64,000 nt of DNA from Acridotheres tristis (lineage: Eukaryota; Chordata; Aves; Passeriformes; Sturnidae). The position numbers and the translations under genes are program-made. The notes beneath the pieces are model-generated. The model searched no databases and was not told where the DNA came from. It saw only the letters and a list, made by a program, of their open reading frames with translations. Within the stretch, counting starts at the first letter, position 1. Each line of letters begins with the position of its first letter. The stretch is taken from the NCBI GenBank assembly GCA_037013685.1, contig CM072894.1, positions 6,884,841 to 6,948,840 on the forward strand. Direction: 5' to 3'. Shown here one piece after another: positions 1 through 13,000 of the stretch.

Positions 1-2149
1 AAGCTAGTTTTTAAAAACTAGAAATATAAACTGCCTTGGGAGGGACTGCAGCTTGCATTAATCTGTGCTTGTGTGTTGTTTAGGTTGCTCCAAAACATTC
101 GGCTTGAGGTGCAGTTCTGATGTTTTATAGTTTCATTTTACAGCAAGTCCAACAAAAATACTGTAAAAACATTTTGATGTATATATACATATATATGTAT
201 TCATGCCTAAAATATGTAGCAAGTGGAGATTGCTTCTAACTGAGCCAAAATCAGATTTGGAATTAAGGACAATAAAATTTGCAGAACAGGCATTCTGACT
301 CTGACTAATGCAATGAAGAAACCTTTCACTATTCTGCAGTTTTCTCATGACCATCCTCATATCCCTGGAAGCTTGATTCTAACCAGCAGCCCGATAATCC
401 CTCCGAGCCATGCTGAGATTTCCCCTGCCCGCTGATTTACAGAAGTTTGCTGGGGCTTTGCTGAGTTCTAGTGCCTCTCCCTGCCCTTCTTCCCCCTTCA
501 GGCAGCCCAAAGCACCGCTCCAGGCAAAGCTGTGCTGGAGAAGCAGAAACAGCCTGTGCAGAGCATCTGTTTGGGAGCCTTCCTGGAGGCACATCCCTGC
601 TGATGGAAAGCATCTGCAGGAACGGGGAGGGCGTGAGTCATGTGAGCTCTTGGGGCTTCATTACTGAGAAGCAAATTGCCCAGGTCCTGTCCCTGGCCAG
701 GGTCCTCTCCCTGGCCAGCTGCTTTCACAAAACAACAGGAGAAGGGTGAACCAGAGAGGCGCTGCTCCAACACCCGTGTGGGAATGAGCAGCTTCTGCTC
801 CAAACGCATGTCTCTAATTTCCATGGGCTCAAATGATGGCCCACTTATGTCTGTGAACAGGAAACACTGAAAAAGAGTGAACATCTCTGTTTCTGCACAG
901 CAGGCAAGCAGGTAGTACAAAGAGGATGTTCACAGTTTTCAAACCAGAGCACAGGTATCAGACATAGCTGATAGACAAAGGTAGCTTTAATATGGCAAAT
1001 CTTGTGGAAGAAGACAGCGTGTCTGTCTGCAGGAGAATTTACCCTGACAGCATTGTAAACAAGCATATCTGTTGTCTAAATAAACAAAAACTCTGGCTTA
1101 AGGTAACATCAGCAGCACTTTACAGTGTCAGCATTGTACCAAGAAATCTGCAAAACCTCTACCTGTACTGCAAAACCTGGTGCAAGACACATATATCCGT
1201 GATTAGCACATTCATCCAGTGCAGGACAAAATGAAGGCGTGCCAGGTCCTGGGCCAGCTTTTCTGTCCACGGCTCAGGGCTAAGTATATGAGCATTGCTT
1301 TTGCCACGTTAATGTTAACAAGAAAGCTACAATTGTCTTGCACAGCCGTGTTTCTGCATTTAGGACAGGTGTGTTATAGCTTGTAAAGACACAACTTGCT
1401 GAAGTGGGAACAGATTTTGTTCAGATCTCAGTATCAATAGCAGGGATACACTGCAGAAAGAATGCATTTTTCTACAGTTGCTGAGCAGCAGAGATGTATT
1501 TCGTGTGTAGTAATGTATGAATACTTTTTATCCACTTCTGTTGCAAGAGTTTTCTGAAGCAACATCACCACAGATGAGCACAGTACCATTTCCCCTGCCT
1601 CTTTCCTATGGTCCTCCATACTGACACAAAAACACATGTCAGACTAAGGAAATTTCTCTGGTTTGGAGCCAAGATGAATATAGCAACTTGATAACTACCC
1701 AAGACTATTAAAAATTAAGAGTTTAGAAAAGTCTTATGTATGGCAATAGTTGAGATACCACAGAATTTCCTATTTCTAATGCAAGGGGATTGTGTGGAAG
1801 CTGTTGACAAACATCCTTTTTGTGCTGGGAACCCCTGTATTATGTCTGGGTTTTGAACAAAGTTCTTCCATGCTTCTCCCCAAAGATGTGACACGGTCAT
1901 AAAGCAAGCATGGGAGTCGTTTACAATTTCTGGGCTACACAGCATAGCTACAAATTATGTGATGAGGCTGGGACCCTGTCAGATAGATGAAAGCTGAAAA
2001 TTGGTGTCATTGGGGAGTGACTCTAGAAGGGATAGGCTAAAGGTCAGGCTGGAGGAAAAAATGTAGGAACCCCAAGGCAGGAGGCAGATAAGGAGAAGCT
2101 TCTTTTTTTACAAAATGCTGGAAGACACACTGAAAGCAAAGCTGAGAAC
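1..2149. other. Unique non-coding sequence
   Basis: No gene is supported. The part at 400-920 is less AT-rich than its surroundings and is open in several overlapping frames on both strands, which is what low stop-codon density produces, so I do not call a CDS. A (TA)-rich perfect 16-bp palindrome lies at 185-200. The remainder shows no repeat or RNA gene that I recognise. Confidence 0.6.
683..718. repeat. 18-bp tandem duplication
   Basis: Two adjacent 18-bp copies, 683-700 and 701-718, differ at one base (ggtcctgtccctggccag, then ggtcctctccctggccag). This is a local slippage-type duplication with no assigned function. Confidence 0.9.
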
Positions 2150-2580
2150 ACAGAGGCTGGACTGTGGCCCAGGCTGAATCCCACATCCTCGAGGAGTCTA
2201 AAGCAGACAATATTTGGAGTCTAGACATATCCAGCTGGTTGAGGGAAGTCATTACTCCTTTGCATGTGGCACTCGTGGAGTCACATCATAAGTATTGTGT
2301 CCCGTTTGGGGCATCCCAGGGCAGGAGGAATGCTGACAAGTGGTGAGGATCCAGCAGAGCTCCAGCAAGATGGTTTTGGTGGGACCATGTTTACACACAG
2401 AGGGGATGGGTTTGCTCAGCACAGAGAGCAGAAGGCAGAGAGCATCTCTTTGCTTCCTTCAGCTCCCTTTGGGGCTGAATGTTACAGAGAGGACAGAGCC
2501 AGACTCTTCTCGGAGATGCAGAGCCAAGGAGAAAGACAGAAAAGTCCCAAACTGCAGCCAGGGAAACACTAAACACTGCC
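2150..2580 (+). mobile_element. Old CR1 LINE fragment, 3' part of ORF2
   Basis: This is a degraded piece of a CR1 non-LTR retrotransposon in plus orientation. Translating 2164-2346 gives REVITPLHVALVESHHKY followed by a C-terminal DKW-like motif. This matches the reverse-transcriptase C-terminal region typical of CR1 ORF2 (a REVI.PLY.ALVRPHLEYCVQF-type block). Further along, in another frame, 2470-2570 reads YREDRARLFSEMQSQGE, matching the next conserved CR1 block. The frame changes between blocks and part of the middle is missing or scrambled, so the copy is long dead. It lacks the CR1 3' tail. It differs clearly from the copy at 52.8 kb and probably belongs to another, older subfamily. The 5' edge is uncertain and could reach back toward 2040. 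Confidence 0.82.
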
Positions 2581-4887
2581 TGTGCCCTATTCCCCAGGGG
2601 ATGAGGGGGGAATGAGCCAAGGGGTAAACGTCTCAGTAGGTGGAATAAGCTTCACATTGATCCCAAGGAGGAATGAGGAGTAAAGCTCTTAAAATTTGCT
2701 GTATTTTCTGTTAAGCTATCTTATTTTTATACTTCAACACCAGAAATAAAACACCCTTATCTTCAACTCACGAAGTTAAACACCACCTGGTTCTGTTTGT
2801 GGTTGCATTTCAAGTGGGAATTGGGCATCTTTGAGTGGGTGATCACCATCTCTACTTTGTCAAAAATGAAGGAAAAAACTAATCTAAATTTGTAATAATC
2901 AGATTGTCAGAGTATTTTTCTTGCAGGTTCTTGTTGCAGTATTTATGTACTTGCAGATGGAAAGCCCAAATAGGGCCTTGTCTCTGCTTTGGACACAAGT
3001 GCAGATGTCAAAATTGAGTGTAGAACAATTTCTGATGTGGCCAAAAGAGTGCTATCTATAAATGTCCACAGTCATTTCACTGGTATTTAGGCTATTGTTT
3101 ATAAAGAAATAGACTGATAATAGTATGAGAACTTGCATGTTTATAATTTGCTGGCCTGTAGAAAATTGTTTAAGGAAAAAATCAAGAAGGATGTGCAATA
3201 AGCCTGCTCCATTTTATTTCTCATTTTATTTGGGCTGTTTATTTATTTATGAGTTTTATTTTCCTCTCAGCTGTACTTTCTGGAAAATACTCATGAGATG
3301 TGTGTTCTGAATGCTTTTGTTTACCCTTAGGTGGCATGGCCATCTCAAACACATGCACACTTGATAGACCTGGAGTACATACTTTGAAAGTCATATGTAT
3401 CACTCTGAGAGGGTAATTAAAAAATCTTTTTGTGCTTTACAGCCTGGTGTGGTATCTCAGTCTTGAGGTGTGGTTTTTTTTGAAGACTGGCTTCCTTTTC
3501 TGTGGTTTTTTTGTGAATTCATAAGCTGAAATAATCCTTCTGCTTTATTTGGTTCCTTTGTTAACAAAACTAGAAGGTTTTTAAACTGACATGTTCCTAT
3601 TTGTAAAATAGGCTAGTGTTTATTGTTTTCAGCTATAGTGTCCCATGTTGTGACCTGCAGCCATTTACAGCTTTTTTTCCTGCTCAGCCCTTTATAAGTG
3701 GCTCACCTCACTTCAGCACCTTTTGTTAGTAAAAACCTGCAAATGGGACTGAGGCAAATGGGTTTGGCTTAGGGGTCAGTTTGGAAGCACATTCTTTAGT
3801 TTTCAGTGGTTTCCACTGAAGACTAAAATAAACAAAAGGCCTATCCACTTGCATGCATATTACTCACGTGAGTAAAAGGTCTATTTCTCTTTTGTAAATT
3901 GGTTTTATCTGACCAAAAGGGAACTGTGGATCTTATCCTTGTGCTAAATATAGTGACTCCATGGTCTTAAATCTGTAATTTAATCAATTAAACTGTCTTA
4001 AAACCTTCAATTAACTTAAGCTACATGAGAACCTATAGCTATAAGAACTGTTGATCAGGAAAATCTTTTCCTCAAAGCTCAAAGTTTGATAAAAGCATTA
4101 AGAAATGTATTTGTTAGAGGTTGCATATATGCACGATAGCAATTATTTCTGTCAACCACAGCTAAGTAAAATATGGTGTCTGTTTTTTGAAAGACATCAT
4201 TATCAGGCAAAGCTGTTATTTTCTGCTTCAACATCCAACAGTGCTTGGATACATTAATGGCTTGTATTGAATGCAGAACATTTAATTTCAGATCCTTTTG
4301 GCTTTCATAGAAAACTGGCAAATGGAGTAAATATAAAACACTCTTCTGGCCACTAAAGCCTTTTATGAGTAGATATGCATAAACATGCAAGTTTCTTTTG
4401 GAGTTCCTCCCTAAACATCTCAGTCTCATAGAAGAGAGTCAGACCCTATGGAAAATGGGCAAGAATTTGAACCAACAAACCCCATAATTGTCCTGATTGT
4501 GTAGGAGGCCAGACCCAGCAATGGGAAAGTTGAGGTACTCAGCTTGGATTGCTGAGACCAAATCAAACATCTGATAAGCAGAAAATCCTCCTCATCACCA
4601 GAATCCTGCATATATTGCAGCTTCCACTAAAATTGCTTTAAGGGACACAATTCAAACCACACCAACTCCTAGAAAAGACTCATATTGAAAGCTCAGGATA
4701 TATACAGATCTATTGATAAAAAAAAATCTTGAAGCAGTGAATTCATTTTTTTTCATCTATGCTCATTTTTATGCTTTACTTCATTAGCATTTTAAGTTAC
4801 TGCATTGAATTTGATAGATTTAAAAATGCACTCTATTAACTGTATTTTACTAACAAACTGGATACTTCAGCTTTATTCTTTAATTAA

Positions 4888-4941
4888 CAAAAAAAAGAAA
4901 ATAAAAACAAAAAACCAAACAAACAAACAAAAAACCAAACC
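4888..4941. repeat. A-rich (AAAC)n-type low-complexity tract
   Basis: About 54 bases made almost only of A with interspersed C and a few G/T, including several aaac units. It could be a simple repeat or the decayed poly-A tail of a retro-insertion. No recognisable element body precedes it. Confidence 0.8.
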
Positions 4942-5558
4942 CTCCATCTAGTATGATCATTATTGCTTATAAAACTTAAGAAGTTTAGTGCAGTAAAAGC
5001 CAATTCGATACTTCTTTTGTTTAAGTCTTGTCCTAGAGCTGAGAGAAGTCTTGGCTACAAACTAAATCCTTAATTAGGATCCTCTTTACCTGATTTCTTT
5101 TATGTGTAGGGGATTTCAATAGGGATGAAAAAAACTAGAAATTCATGTTCTATTCATGACAAAATCCATCATGTGCATCTCTGCTTTGTTGTTTTGTTAA
5201 GAGTACAAAGAAATGTGAACAACAAACTTTAAAGATGTAAAATGGATAATCCAGCCACCAGTGGTAGAGCAGGACACTGGGATTTGCTTGCCTTCAGTTT
5301 TGAAAAATAACATTTCTTTAATTCTGTGCATTACTTGTGTCTAAATCACGCTGCAAAACATTGGTGTGTGCAAACACAGTTACTGGCCTTCTAGCTGGTC
5401 AAAAGCTTTGAGGAGAGAAGGGGACCTTGATGGGAAATATTTTTTACAGCAAGACTCACAAGCTGACCTCAGGGAGCTTTCTTTACGGGAATTGGTGAGC
5501 ATGGGATTCACTGACCATATCAGTGAGCACGTTGCTGAGTGCTGAATGTGGGATAAAT

Positions 5559-5578
5559 AATGTGTGATAATGTGTGAT
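5559..5578. repeat. Exact 10-bp tandem duplication
   Basis: The 10-mer aatgtgtgat occurs twice head to tail (5559-5568 and 5569-5578). No function is apparent. Confidence 0.85.
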
Positions 5579-7904
5579 CCAGTTCCCCAGATAATCTTTG
5601 CCAACCCTAATGAACAATAGTATAAGAAAAGAACAATAGCTGGCATGTTAATAGGAAGTTTGGCTTATTGCTACTTCTAACTCGGTTGTTTGTGACAGAG
5701 ATTTCATATTTTTGAGCTATAAAAATGAGGCTTAAAAGAGCAACTCCCTTAAAGGCTGGAAGCACGTGCAGATCGTGCAGATGGTGGCATTGGCCAGGGT
5801 AGGATGGAGGTCAGTGCCCCAGGGCTGGGCATCAGTTCCTGGTGCCCACAGACATGGTGTGGGTTTTTCACCTGCTCACTCAATGGGGCACTTGAGTTTT
5901 CTGGGTTGCAGCACTGTGCCTGCCAGTCAGAGGCACACTGGAGCTGCTTGTGTTTGCAGATCCCCCTGTTTAGCAGGCAGATGTCCTGCTCTCACCTATG
6001 AAACTTGTGCCTGATTTTCTGCTTGAGATGATGTTTTAAAGTGCCCAGTTTAACCTCGTGTATCTTCTCAGCCGCCTCTGGGGTTCTCATGGGGTGAACT
6101 GATCACTGCACTGATCCTGAGTTTGTTCTGTATCCAGTTTTTCCATTAGGGCCACTGAATTCTGAATTACTACACTTAGCAACATTAGGCTGTTTCAAAT
6201 CTGGTTTAAGAGCCTCCTTGGTAAAGCAGTGCTTCATCCAAGATCTCCAGCATCTTACAGAACAAGGCTGCTAGCTGAAAAGGGGATCCATTATTCATTT
6301 GGTTAGTATCTTGCTGAAAGGATACATAGAACAGCTACATTTGTATGATCTTGGAATTTTTCACAGCAGTTGTGTTTCTATCAGATGCCTGACAGACAAA
6401 GGGATGAGTGTGGATCAGCACGTGTTGTTGCTTTGTATAACTGAACAGGTCCTGAAGCTGGGAGTTCCTTGTTTTCCCTGAAACAAGATGACCACATGGG
6501 AGGCAGTTTAATCACCCTGAATTTCCTGACTAGAATCAGCCAGTGAAGCCTCACACAGGTGTGAGTGCACAGGGCAAAGAGCTCTGTGCCAGACTCCCAG
6601 GAGCAATGGGGAAGCCATCCACTGGATACACAGGTAGGAGCTGTGGACAGATGGCAGAGAAGTGCTCAGGGTGGGAATGGTCTCTGCCCACCTGCAGAGC
6701 ACCAGTAAGATGTAACAGATCATGGCTGTTCTATCAGTACTGACTGCTCTCGGATTTTGGGACAGAAATGTGCTGCCTGCTGGCCCACGATGCTCACACA
6801 GTCCCCTCCCAGCAGTGCTAGGGGTAAAACTCAGGTTGGATTCTGCCTGTAAACTCCTTGTCCCAGGAATATCATCCATCACAGCCACCAGGAGACATTT
6901 CCCAAGTACTCACTGCAATTCTCTTGCCTAATTAAATGGGCAGAATTGCTTCATTCCACTTCTGGTGTAAATCTCTGATAGTTTTATCAGTATCATGCTG
7001 TAAACTTTAATGCTGTAATCAGAATAGAACATATCTGTCTATTTCCAGAGCATTTGAAGGGCCAAAATGTTACATTTTTATGTGCAGTTGGTTAAATCTC
7101 TCTCACAGCCTCTTCTAAATGGTATTTTATTGCAATTTTAGTTTCTCTAGACATCTTCCAGTTGCTAGGGAATCCTAATCCAACTAAAACACGATTTTTT
7201 CCCTATATTTCCTTGCATTTTTTTGAATAAGGGTCAAATTCATTAGCTAATAGTGTCAGGGATACTATTTGTTGCCAGTTTTAAGTGTTAAACCTGCAAA
7301 TTGAGGACTCTTTAAAGAATAAACCACTTCAGTGTAGGAGCTGTAGGTGGTGAGACCTCTTTGCCCACTGTGACCTTTCCACACATCAGGGAAGACTCTC
7401 TCTGCCCTTTGTTCTGCTACCACAGCAGAAAATTGTTTCACAAAGTAGATATTTGGGTTCTCCAGTCTATAATTTCCTCCCAAAATGAACAGAGATCTTA
7501 GAGATCAGAGATTAATCTCAGAAATCAATAATATCCATCTAAAAATTTTTCCTATTAATTTCTTTAAATCATACTGTTCAACTGTTTGAAGTAATTATGT
7601 TACCTAAAGAGAATTCCAGGCATTCAAATTACATCTTGTCTTCTCCTTCTGTTCTGTCATTTGAATTAAAACTAGTCTCCATTTTTACCTTTTAATGACA
7701 ATTTTATCTATCTCACAACTTTGTGAGATGAATAATAAATCTTGATAAATCAAAACAGTGGTAGTATGTTCTACAGTCTATCACGACTATCCAAGAGGAT
7801 ATATATAGTAACAAGATAAGATTTGAGAGTTTTTTGGGGTTGCTTGGTTGGTTCGGGTGGTTTTATTGGTGGAAGAGCATGCACTTGGTTTAAATGCCTT
7901 CACA

Positions 7905-7925
7905 AGATATAGATATAGATATATA
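7905..7925. repeat. (AGATAT)n short tandem repeat
   Basis: About three and a half units of agatat. The tract is short and likely of no functional importance. Confidence 0.8.
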
Positions 7926-8282
7926 AAAATACTTTTCAGTCTGGATTGCTTTTAGCTAGCAAAGAATCCTAAGAGACTCAACTACTTCAGCCCCAAGAAC
8001 CTCAGAGGTGTCAGCTTTGACTGGTAGAGGTGTGGACCCACATTCATATGGGCCCAGTGCAGATAACTTGTTTGAAAAGTCAGGTGCAGTGTTTGCTGAT
8101 ACATTCTGAGGTGCTGATAAGAAGGATCTTAGAGTATCTGCTTGTAAGCAGGATGAATCTCAAGTATTTCTAAGTATATTTAAATCAGTGGTGAGGAAAA
8201 AGCTTAGAAGGTGTCCTTAGCTGTACATTTTAACATAATAGAATATAAAGGTGAAGGATTAAAGAGCAAAAAATGTATCTAT

Positions 8283-8318
8283 AAGGGTAAAACAGGTTTA
8301 AAGGGTAAAAAAGGTTTA
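8283..8318. repeat. 18-bp tandem duplication
   Basis: Adjacent copies 8283-8300 (aagggtaaaacaggttta) and 8301-8318 differ at one position. The flanks are AT-rich unique sequence. Confidence 0.88.
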
Positions 8319-9932
8319 AACATGAATTTAAAAATAAGTAAGTGCTTAAAAAACTGAAAAGCAATTGCCAAATTAAGAAGTTATCATTTGAACTGCAATA
8401 ATACATATAGCATATAAAATATCCTTCTGGTCTGGACATGTGCTGCTCCCCTCTTGTCTCAGCTTTACTGAGATTGTCTCTCTCTGCACATTAAACAGGC
8501 TGCCTTCATTAAAGCACAATAAGGTAAAATTGTCTGCAAAAATCCTTGCTTGAACCTCAGGTAATGCCATAAAAACACATAAATATTTCATAAATCATTT
8601 CCCATTATGTATTAAGAAAAAAATTATCTTCGAAGGCGTAATTTATAAATTAATTTAGTCCAGTAAAGCATTCCATGTCTGAAGTGCAGTCCCCAGCACT
8701 CTTTAAAAGTAAAGTCAGAGCCCTGTTTCTTAGGTGAACCAATTACCAACTCTGGTCATGCCTTGAATGATGTGGCACAGTTTTGTCATTCCTGGTAGAG
8801 AGTTTTTGAGTGCTGCATTGAAAGACCATAAATTTAATATTCATGTTTTATTATCAAGTGTGCCTTTTTTTTTCCTTGGTCCTTCATTTATTTCCCTATT
8901 CTAAAAATGTCTTATAAAGGATTTTAGTTATATTGCAATTCCAAGCTTCTTTTTCTTTAATATATTTTCCACCAATTCTCTGTAGTCAAGGGTTGCAAAG
9001 TTCAGGACTTTAACTCTCTTATCTCTTGCCTTATGCATACAAAAAACCAAAACCTGTTAACTAGCAGAAGGAAGGTCAGAAGAAATGAAAGCAAACTTCC
9101 TAGTTGTGTGTGCTTGCTTCCTTTCCTCCCCACTGAAAAAGAAATAGGAGAGAGTCATTCCACACCTCTCTGACTAAGACAACCATTCCCTAATTAATAT
9201 AATAAAACAGATTCCCCAGGGGACAAAACATCAGGCTAACAAAATAAAAATGCAAGAGAAATGTGGAGAATGCACAATTGGTACATACTTATAAAAATGT
9301 ACTCTATTATCCTGTTTTCTCTAGTGCTGTCTCATGTGGGCTGTGAATGAAAAACAATGTCACCCTATATGTGTACCACTATTTCTAGATTAATTTATGT
9401 AAAGGTCACAGGTTTTTAAAGAGAGAATTAAAATAATGTAATGTAGCTTATGGAGGAAAAGCTGTTTATTATTTTTTTGCATTTATTGAAACACTGTGTG
9501 ACTGACCAAGCCCATGCTATTTTGAAAGATGTTCAATCATGATACCAATTTCATTAGTCTTTTCCTAATTAATCAGAGCAGCTCACTCAGTAAGAAAAAA
9601 GGCATTTGTTGAAAACTATCAATGAAACAGTCACAGAACTGATAGGCATTGAGTGGATAAGATCCATCATTTGGGTCTATGCTGTGCTTTGGGTTTCCCT
9701 TAGTCTGATTGCACATTTACTTGTAATTTAATGAAAGTAGGTTTTGGGGTTTTTTTTTTTGCATGGTAATGACAACTTTTCCTTTTTTGACATTAGCGAG
9801 TTAGTGGAGCATGGTCACAGAATACAGACAAGATCTTCTGGTATTGCTGCAGAGGTGACAGCCATGGGGTGGCTGGGTCACAGGAAAAGCCTTGAATCCA
9901 TCCATCCACCCACCAACACGGCAGAAATATCG

Positions 9933-10022
9933 GGATGGATGGATGGATGAATGGATGGATGGATGGATGGATGGATGGATGGATGGATGGATGGATGGAT
10001 GGATGGATGGATGGATGGATGG
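9933..10022. repeat. (GGAT)n tetranucleotide microsatellite
   Basis: About 22 uninterrupted or nearly uninterrupted units of GGAT run from 9933 to 10022, with a single GAAT variant unit at 9949-9952. Any reading frame through it spells a short cyclic peptide in both directions, so the open frames here are repeat artefacts and not genes. Such a long, pure array is likely to vary in length between individuals. A short complementary (ATCC)3 arm at 9896-9907 could pair with it. Confidence 0.97.
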
Positions 10023-13000
10023 AGATCCCATTCAGATGTTCAGCAGATGGAGCAGCTGCTGTGCCAGCCCACATGGTCACCTCCTGTGCTCTGGCACACT
10101 TCCTAAACCCAAGCAATGCACCTGTCTTCTCCCCAGCCTTCAAACAGGGCTCAGGCCCTTTGAAGTGACAAGTGATGCTCACTGTGTGGAACAGAGTAGC
10201 TCAAGCTGAAGAGGTGGATTGCCATCAGAAAAATTGTGTTGAATGAGGCAGATCCCAAAAGGATCATGAATGTCACTCTTCTTTTTTTCAATTTGGAAGA
10301 GTGAATACGCTTGGCACTTCAAGGAAACCAGAAATCCCTGCAGACATGCTAAATTCCAACTCAGATTTATATTATTAAGTAACTAATGTGATCCAGCCAT
10401 CCCTATAAACACAAAAAAGTGCTGAACACAAGCAAAATAGCCCTTTTTACTGTGAATAGTACTTTGTTTTCGACTTCATGCTATCTTTCCTTGCAACAGT
10501 CTACAGAGGATGTGAATTCCAATGGCCCATTTTCTAAAAATAGTGAAACACACAGTGTAAACATTCTGTTTTCACTTTTAGGCTGTGCTACCCAGACAAT
10601 GACAGATGACACTCTAATGGATATACTTATTCCTATCTCTTTCCATTTAAAAAAGCCAAACTAAACCAATATGTTTTGCTCCATAAGGCATGTTCCGTAT
10701 GCAAAACAGGAAAGTGAGGCAATAGGATGCAGAGGAGCTCAGTCTCACAGTAAAAATGATGTCCAGCCTCCCAAACTTTCCTGGGATAATAGGATGTAGA
10801 AGCTTCCACTCCAACCCAAATGAATGCTGAAGAACATTCCTAAGTGCTTTGATCATAACAAGTGTCCTGCGACAGTCACCCATGCTGGCCCTTGATCCTC
10901 AGTGCTTACACAGACAGCATTTTCCAGAGGTCTTCAGAGAGTGAGGGTGCATCTTCAGTCAGAACACTGTGACCCCTGTGGGGATTCCAGACAAGCAAAT
11001 GAAGTGCAGGAGGACAAAGAATAGTTCTGTCCTCAGGCAGCCAGAAGGCAGGGTTTGGGCAGGAATTCCCTGCAGGAATCCACTGTGCTGCTCCTGATCT
11101 GAGCTGGGGCAGTGACCCTGTTATCCTGCCATAGTGTTGGATGTGCTACTTTAAGGCTGTGAGGCTCTGAGCCTTGTGCTAGGCTTCAGGTGGGACACGG
11201 GGCTCGACTTTTTCAGGGCTGTGCAGCTTTTTGCCCTTTCATGGCTTGCTGACAACCAGAGCTACTTTTGAGTCGAGGATGCTTTTAGCCTTTTAGCTTG
11301 AACCACCCGCTACCAAGAATGAGCACACAACAGATACTTTTAGTCATTTTAACTTGTTCTGTGTCACATTCTTGCCCCCTTGGAAAGGTTATTTCAACAT
11401 CTTGCTGATTTGTTGCATTTGCTTTTCCTTGCTCGCTGCCTGCTCTCAGCACAGGAACAGCCAATTGCTTCGCTTCATTGAAACCTTTACTGTAAGAAGG
11501 CTGAGATCACTTTCCTGAGGGGTACTAGGTGGGAAGCATTGCCCATGTGTTTTGTGTCCCAGTACTCATTCTCTGCTGTTATTTAAGGACAACTGCAAGT
11601 GATGGAGTCATATATAGACTAATTGCCAGCCCTAAAGGCTCTTGCTAATGATTTATAAACTCTGCCAGTATAGTTAGAGCACTTCTGTTACAAAACCTTA
11701 CTTTTTTTACCAAGTTATTTATAACTCTGCCTGCCTTATTTTAAAAAATTGCCCTTTTCTTCAGGTAGCAAAAGTTCACCAAGATAATAATACATTTTGT
11801 ATTTGTATTTGATTTTGTAGAATAAACCTAAGAAATAATCTCTGCAGGAATTTTATCATTCCAGTTATCTGGTTTTAAGGATGTTGTTTCTTTAAGAATT
11901 GAGACCAAATTGCACAATAATTTGTTTCAACTGATAATCCACATTTTCTTCAGTTCCAGTCTCCCCACTCCAAGGCTGCAAATGTAATGAATAGGTCTGA
12001 TTTACAAGATGGATCATGAGAAAGCAGAAAAGGTCTTCCTGCTGCTGTCTGCTGGTCACAGACAATTCCACTTCAGTCTTCCATTCAAAACAGAAACAAG
12101 CTGCAGAAAATAAGTGTTTCCATGAAAAATAGACAGGGAAACATCTGCCATGGAAAACAAGAGATTCCAGTAAATAAAGAAGCTGTCCACCCTCTTTCAT
12201 CAGAGAGAGGAACAAAGAATATATGTATCTCTCTGTAGTTAAGGTAGAAACTTAGAAAGACTATGCTTTTATGAAAACTCATCCACTCTAATTTCTGAAA
12301 CCTCCCTCAGTCTGGTGAAGGAAACAATGCCTTTCCTAAGCATCCTGAAGTTAAAGCTCTCAACCCCCCATGATTAAATTCAGAAAGATACATATCATAT
12401 GATATATTCTATTCCAGTTTTAGCAATATGTTTTCTCCAGGATCCTATTTCTCACCCCAGCAAGGATGGAAAGATGTGGTCAAGAAGAGTCAGAGCAAAT
12501 CAAATCTGCGTAGTGACATGACATGTTGCAGAGTATTGGTAGCAAAGAACTTTCTGCTCCTTTTTGTTTGCAATTTGTGACACTGCCAGAAGGGGAGATT
12601 AATGATATGGTTACACTTGCTGCATGTGGAGGAGCAGTAGAGCAAATAAAAGTTTTATTGAATCAGCAGGCAGCTCTCTAATGCTGTTACTTCTGCTCCT
12701 GAGATTTTTTTCCAAGACAAGAGCACAGGAGAGCAATCAAAAGGCCCCAGATTTTTAGAAGTAATGTGATAGGACACATAACGAAAGGTCTTAAGATACA
12801 GATGAATGTGTATTGATTTTTTAATAAGGCTAAAATGAGATGTAATGCTGTTTTCCATTCTTTGTTACTGTGTCTTCCTAAGGAGATAAATTTGAATTCA
12901 AATGCAAAGATAATTCAAGTCCAGGGATTTCAGTTTGGTCTCCAGTAATCCAGTGTTTGAGGAATATGATGCTGTCCTGTATTTTAAAATGAATTGCGTA

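Larger units (their letters stand above)
2581..9932. other. AT-rich non-coding stretch
   Basis: I see no supported gene in these 7.3 kb. It holds small simple repeats: an A/AAAC tract at 4888-4941, a duplicated 10-mer at 5559-5578, an AGATAT run at 7905-7925, an 18-bp tandem pair at 8283-8318 and a poly-T run near 9746-9758. The open frames at 5766-6014 and 6508-6888 are in slightly GC-richer patches and show no recognisable protein motif. Confidence 0.6.

Noticed and set aside
498..920. 140-codon minus-strand open frame and overlapping plus-strand frames
   Set aside because: Several frames are open at once in a GC-richer patch. The sequence shows no domain and no exon boundaries.
9793..10209. 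Overlapping open frames of up to 129 codons on both strands rich in repeated His-Pro-Ser-Ile or Trp-Met-Asp-Gly
   Set aside because: They are translations of the GGAT microsatellite, which has no stop codons in any frame.
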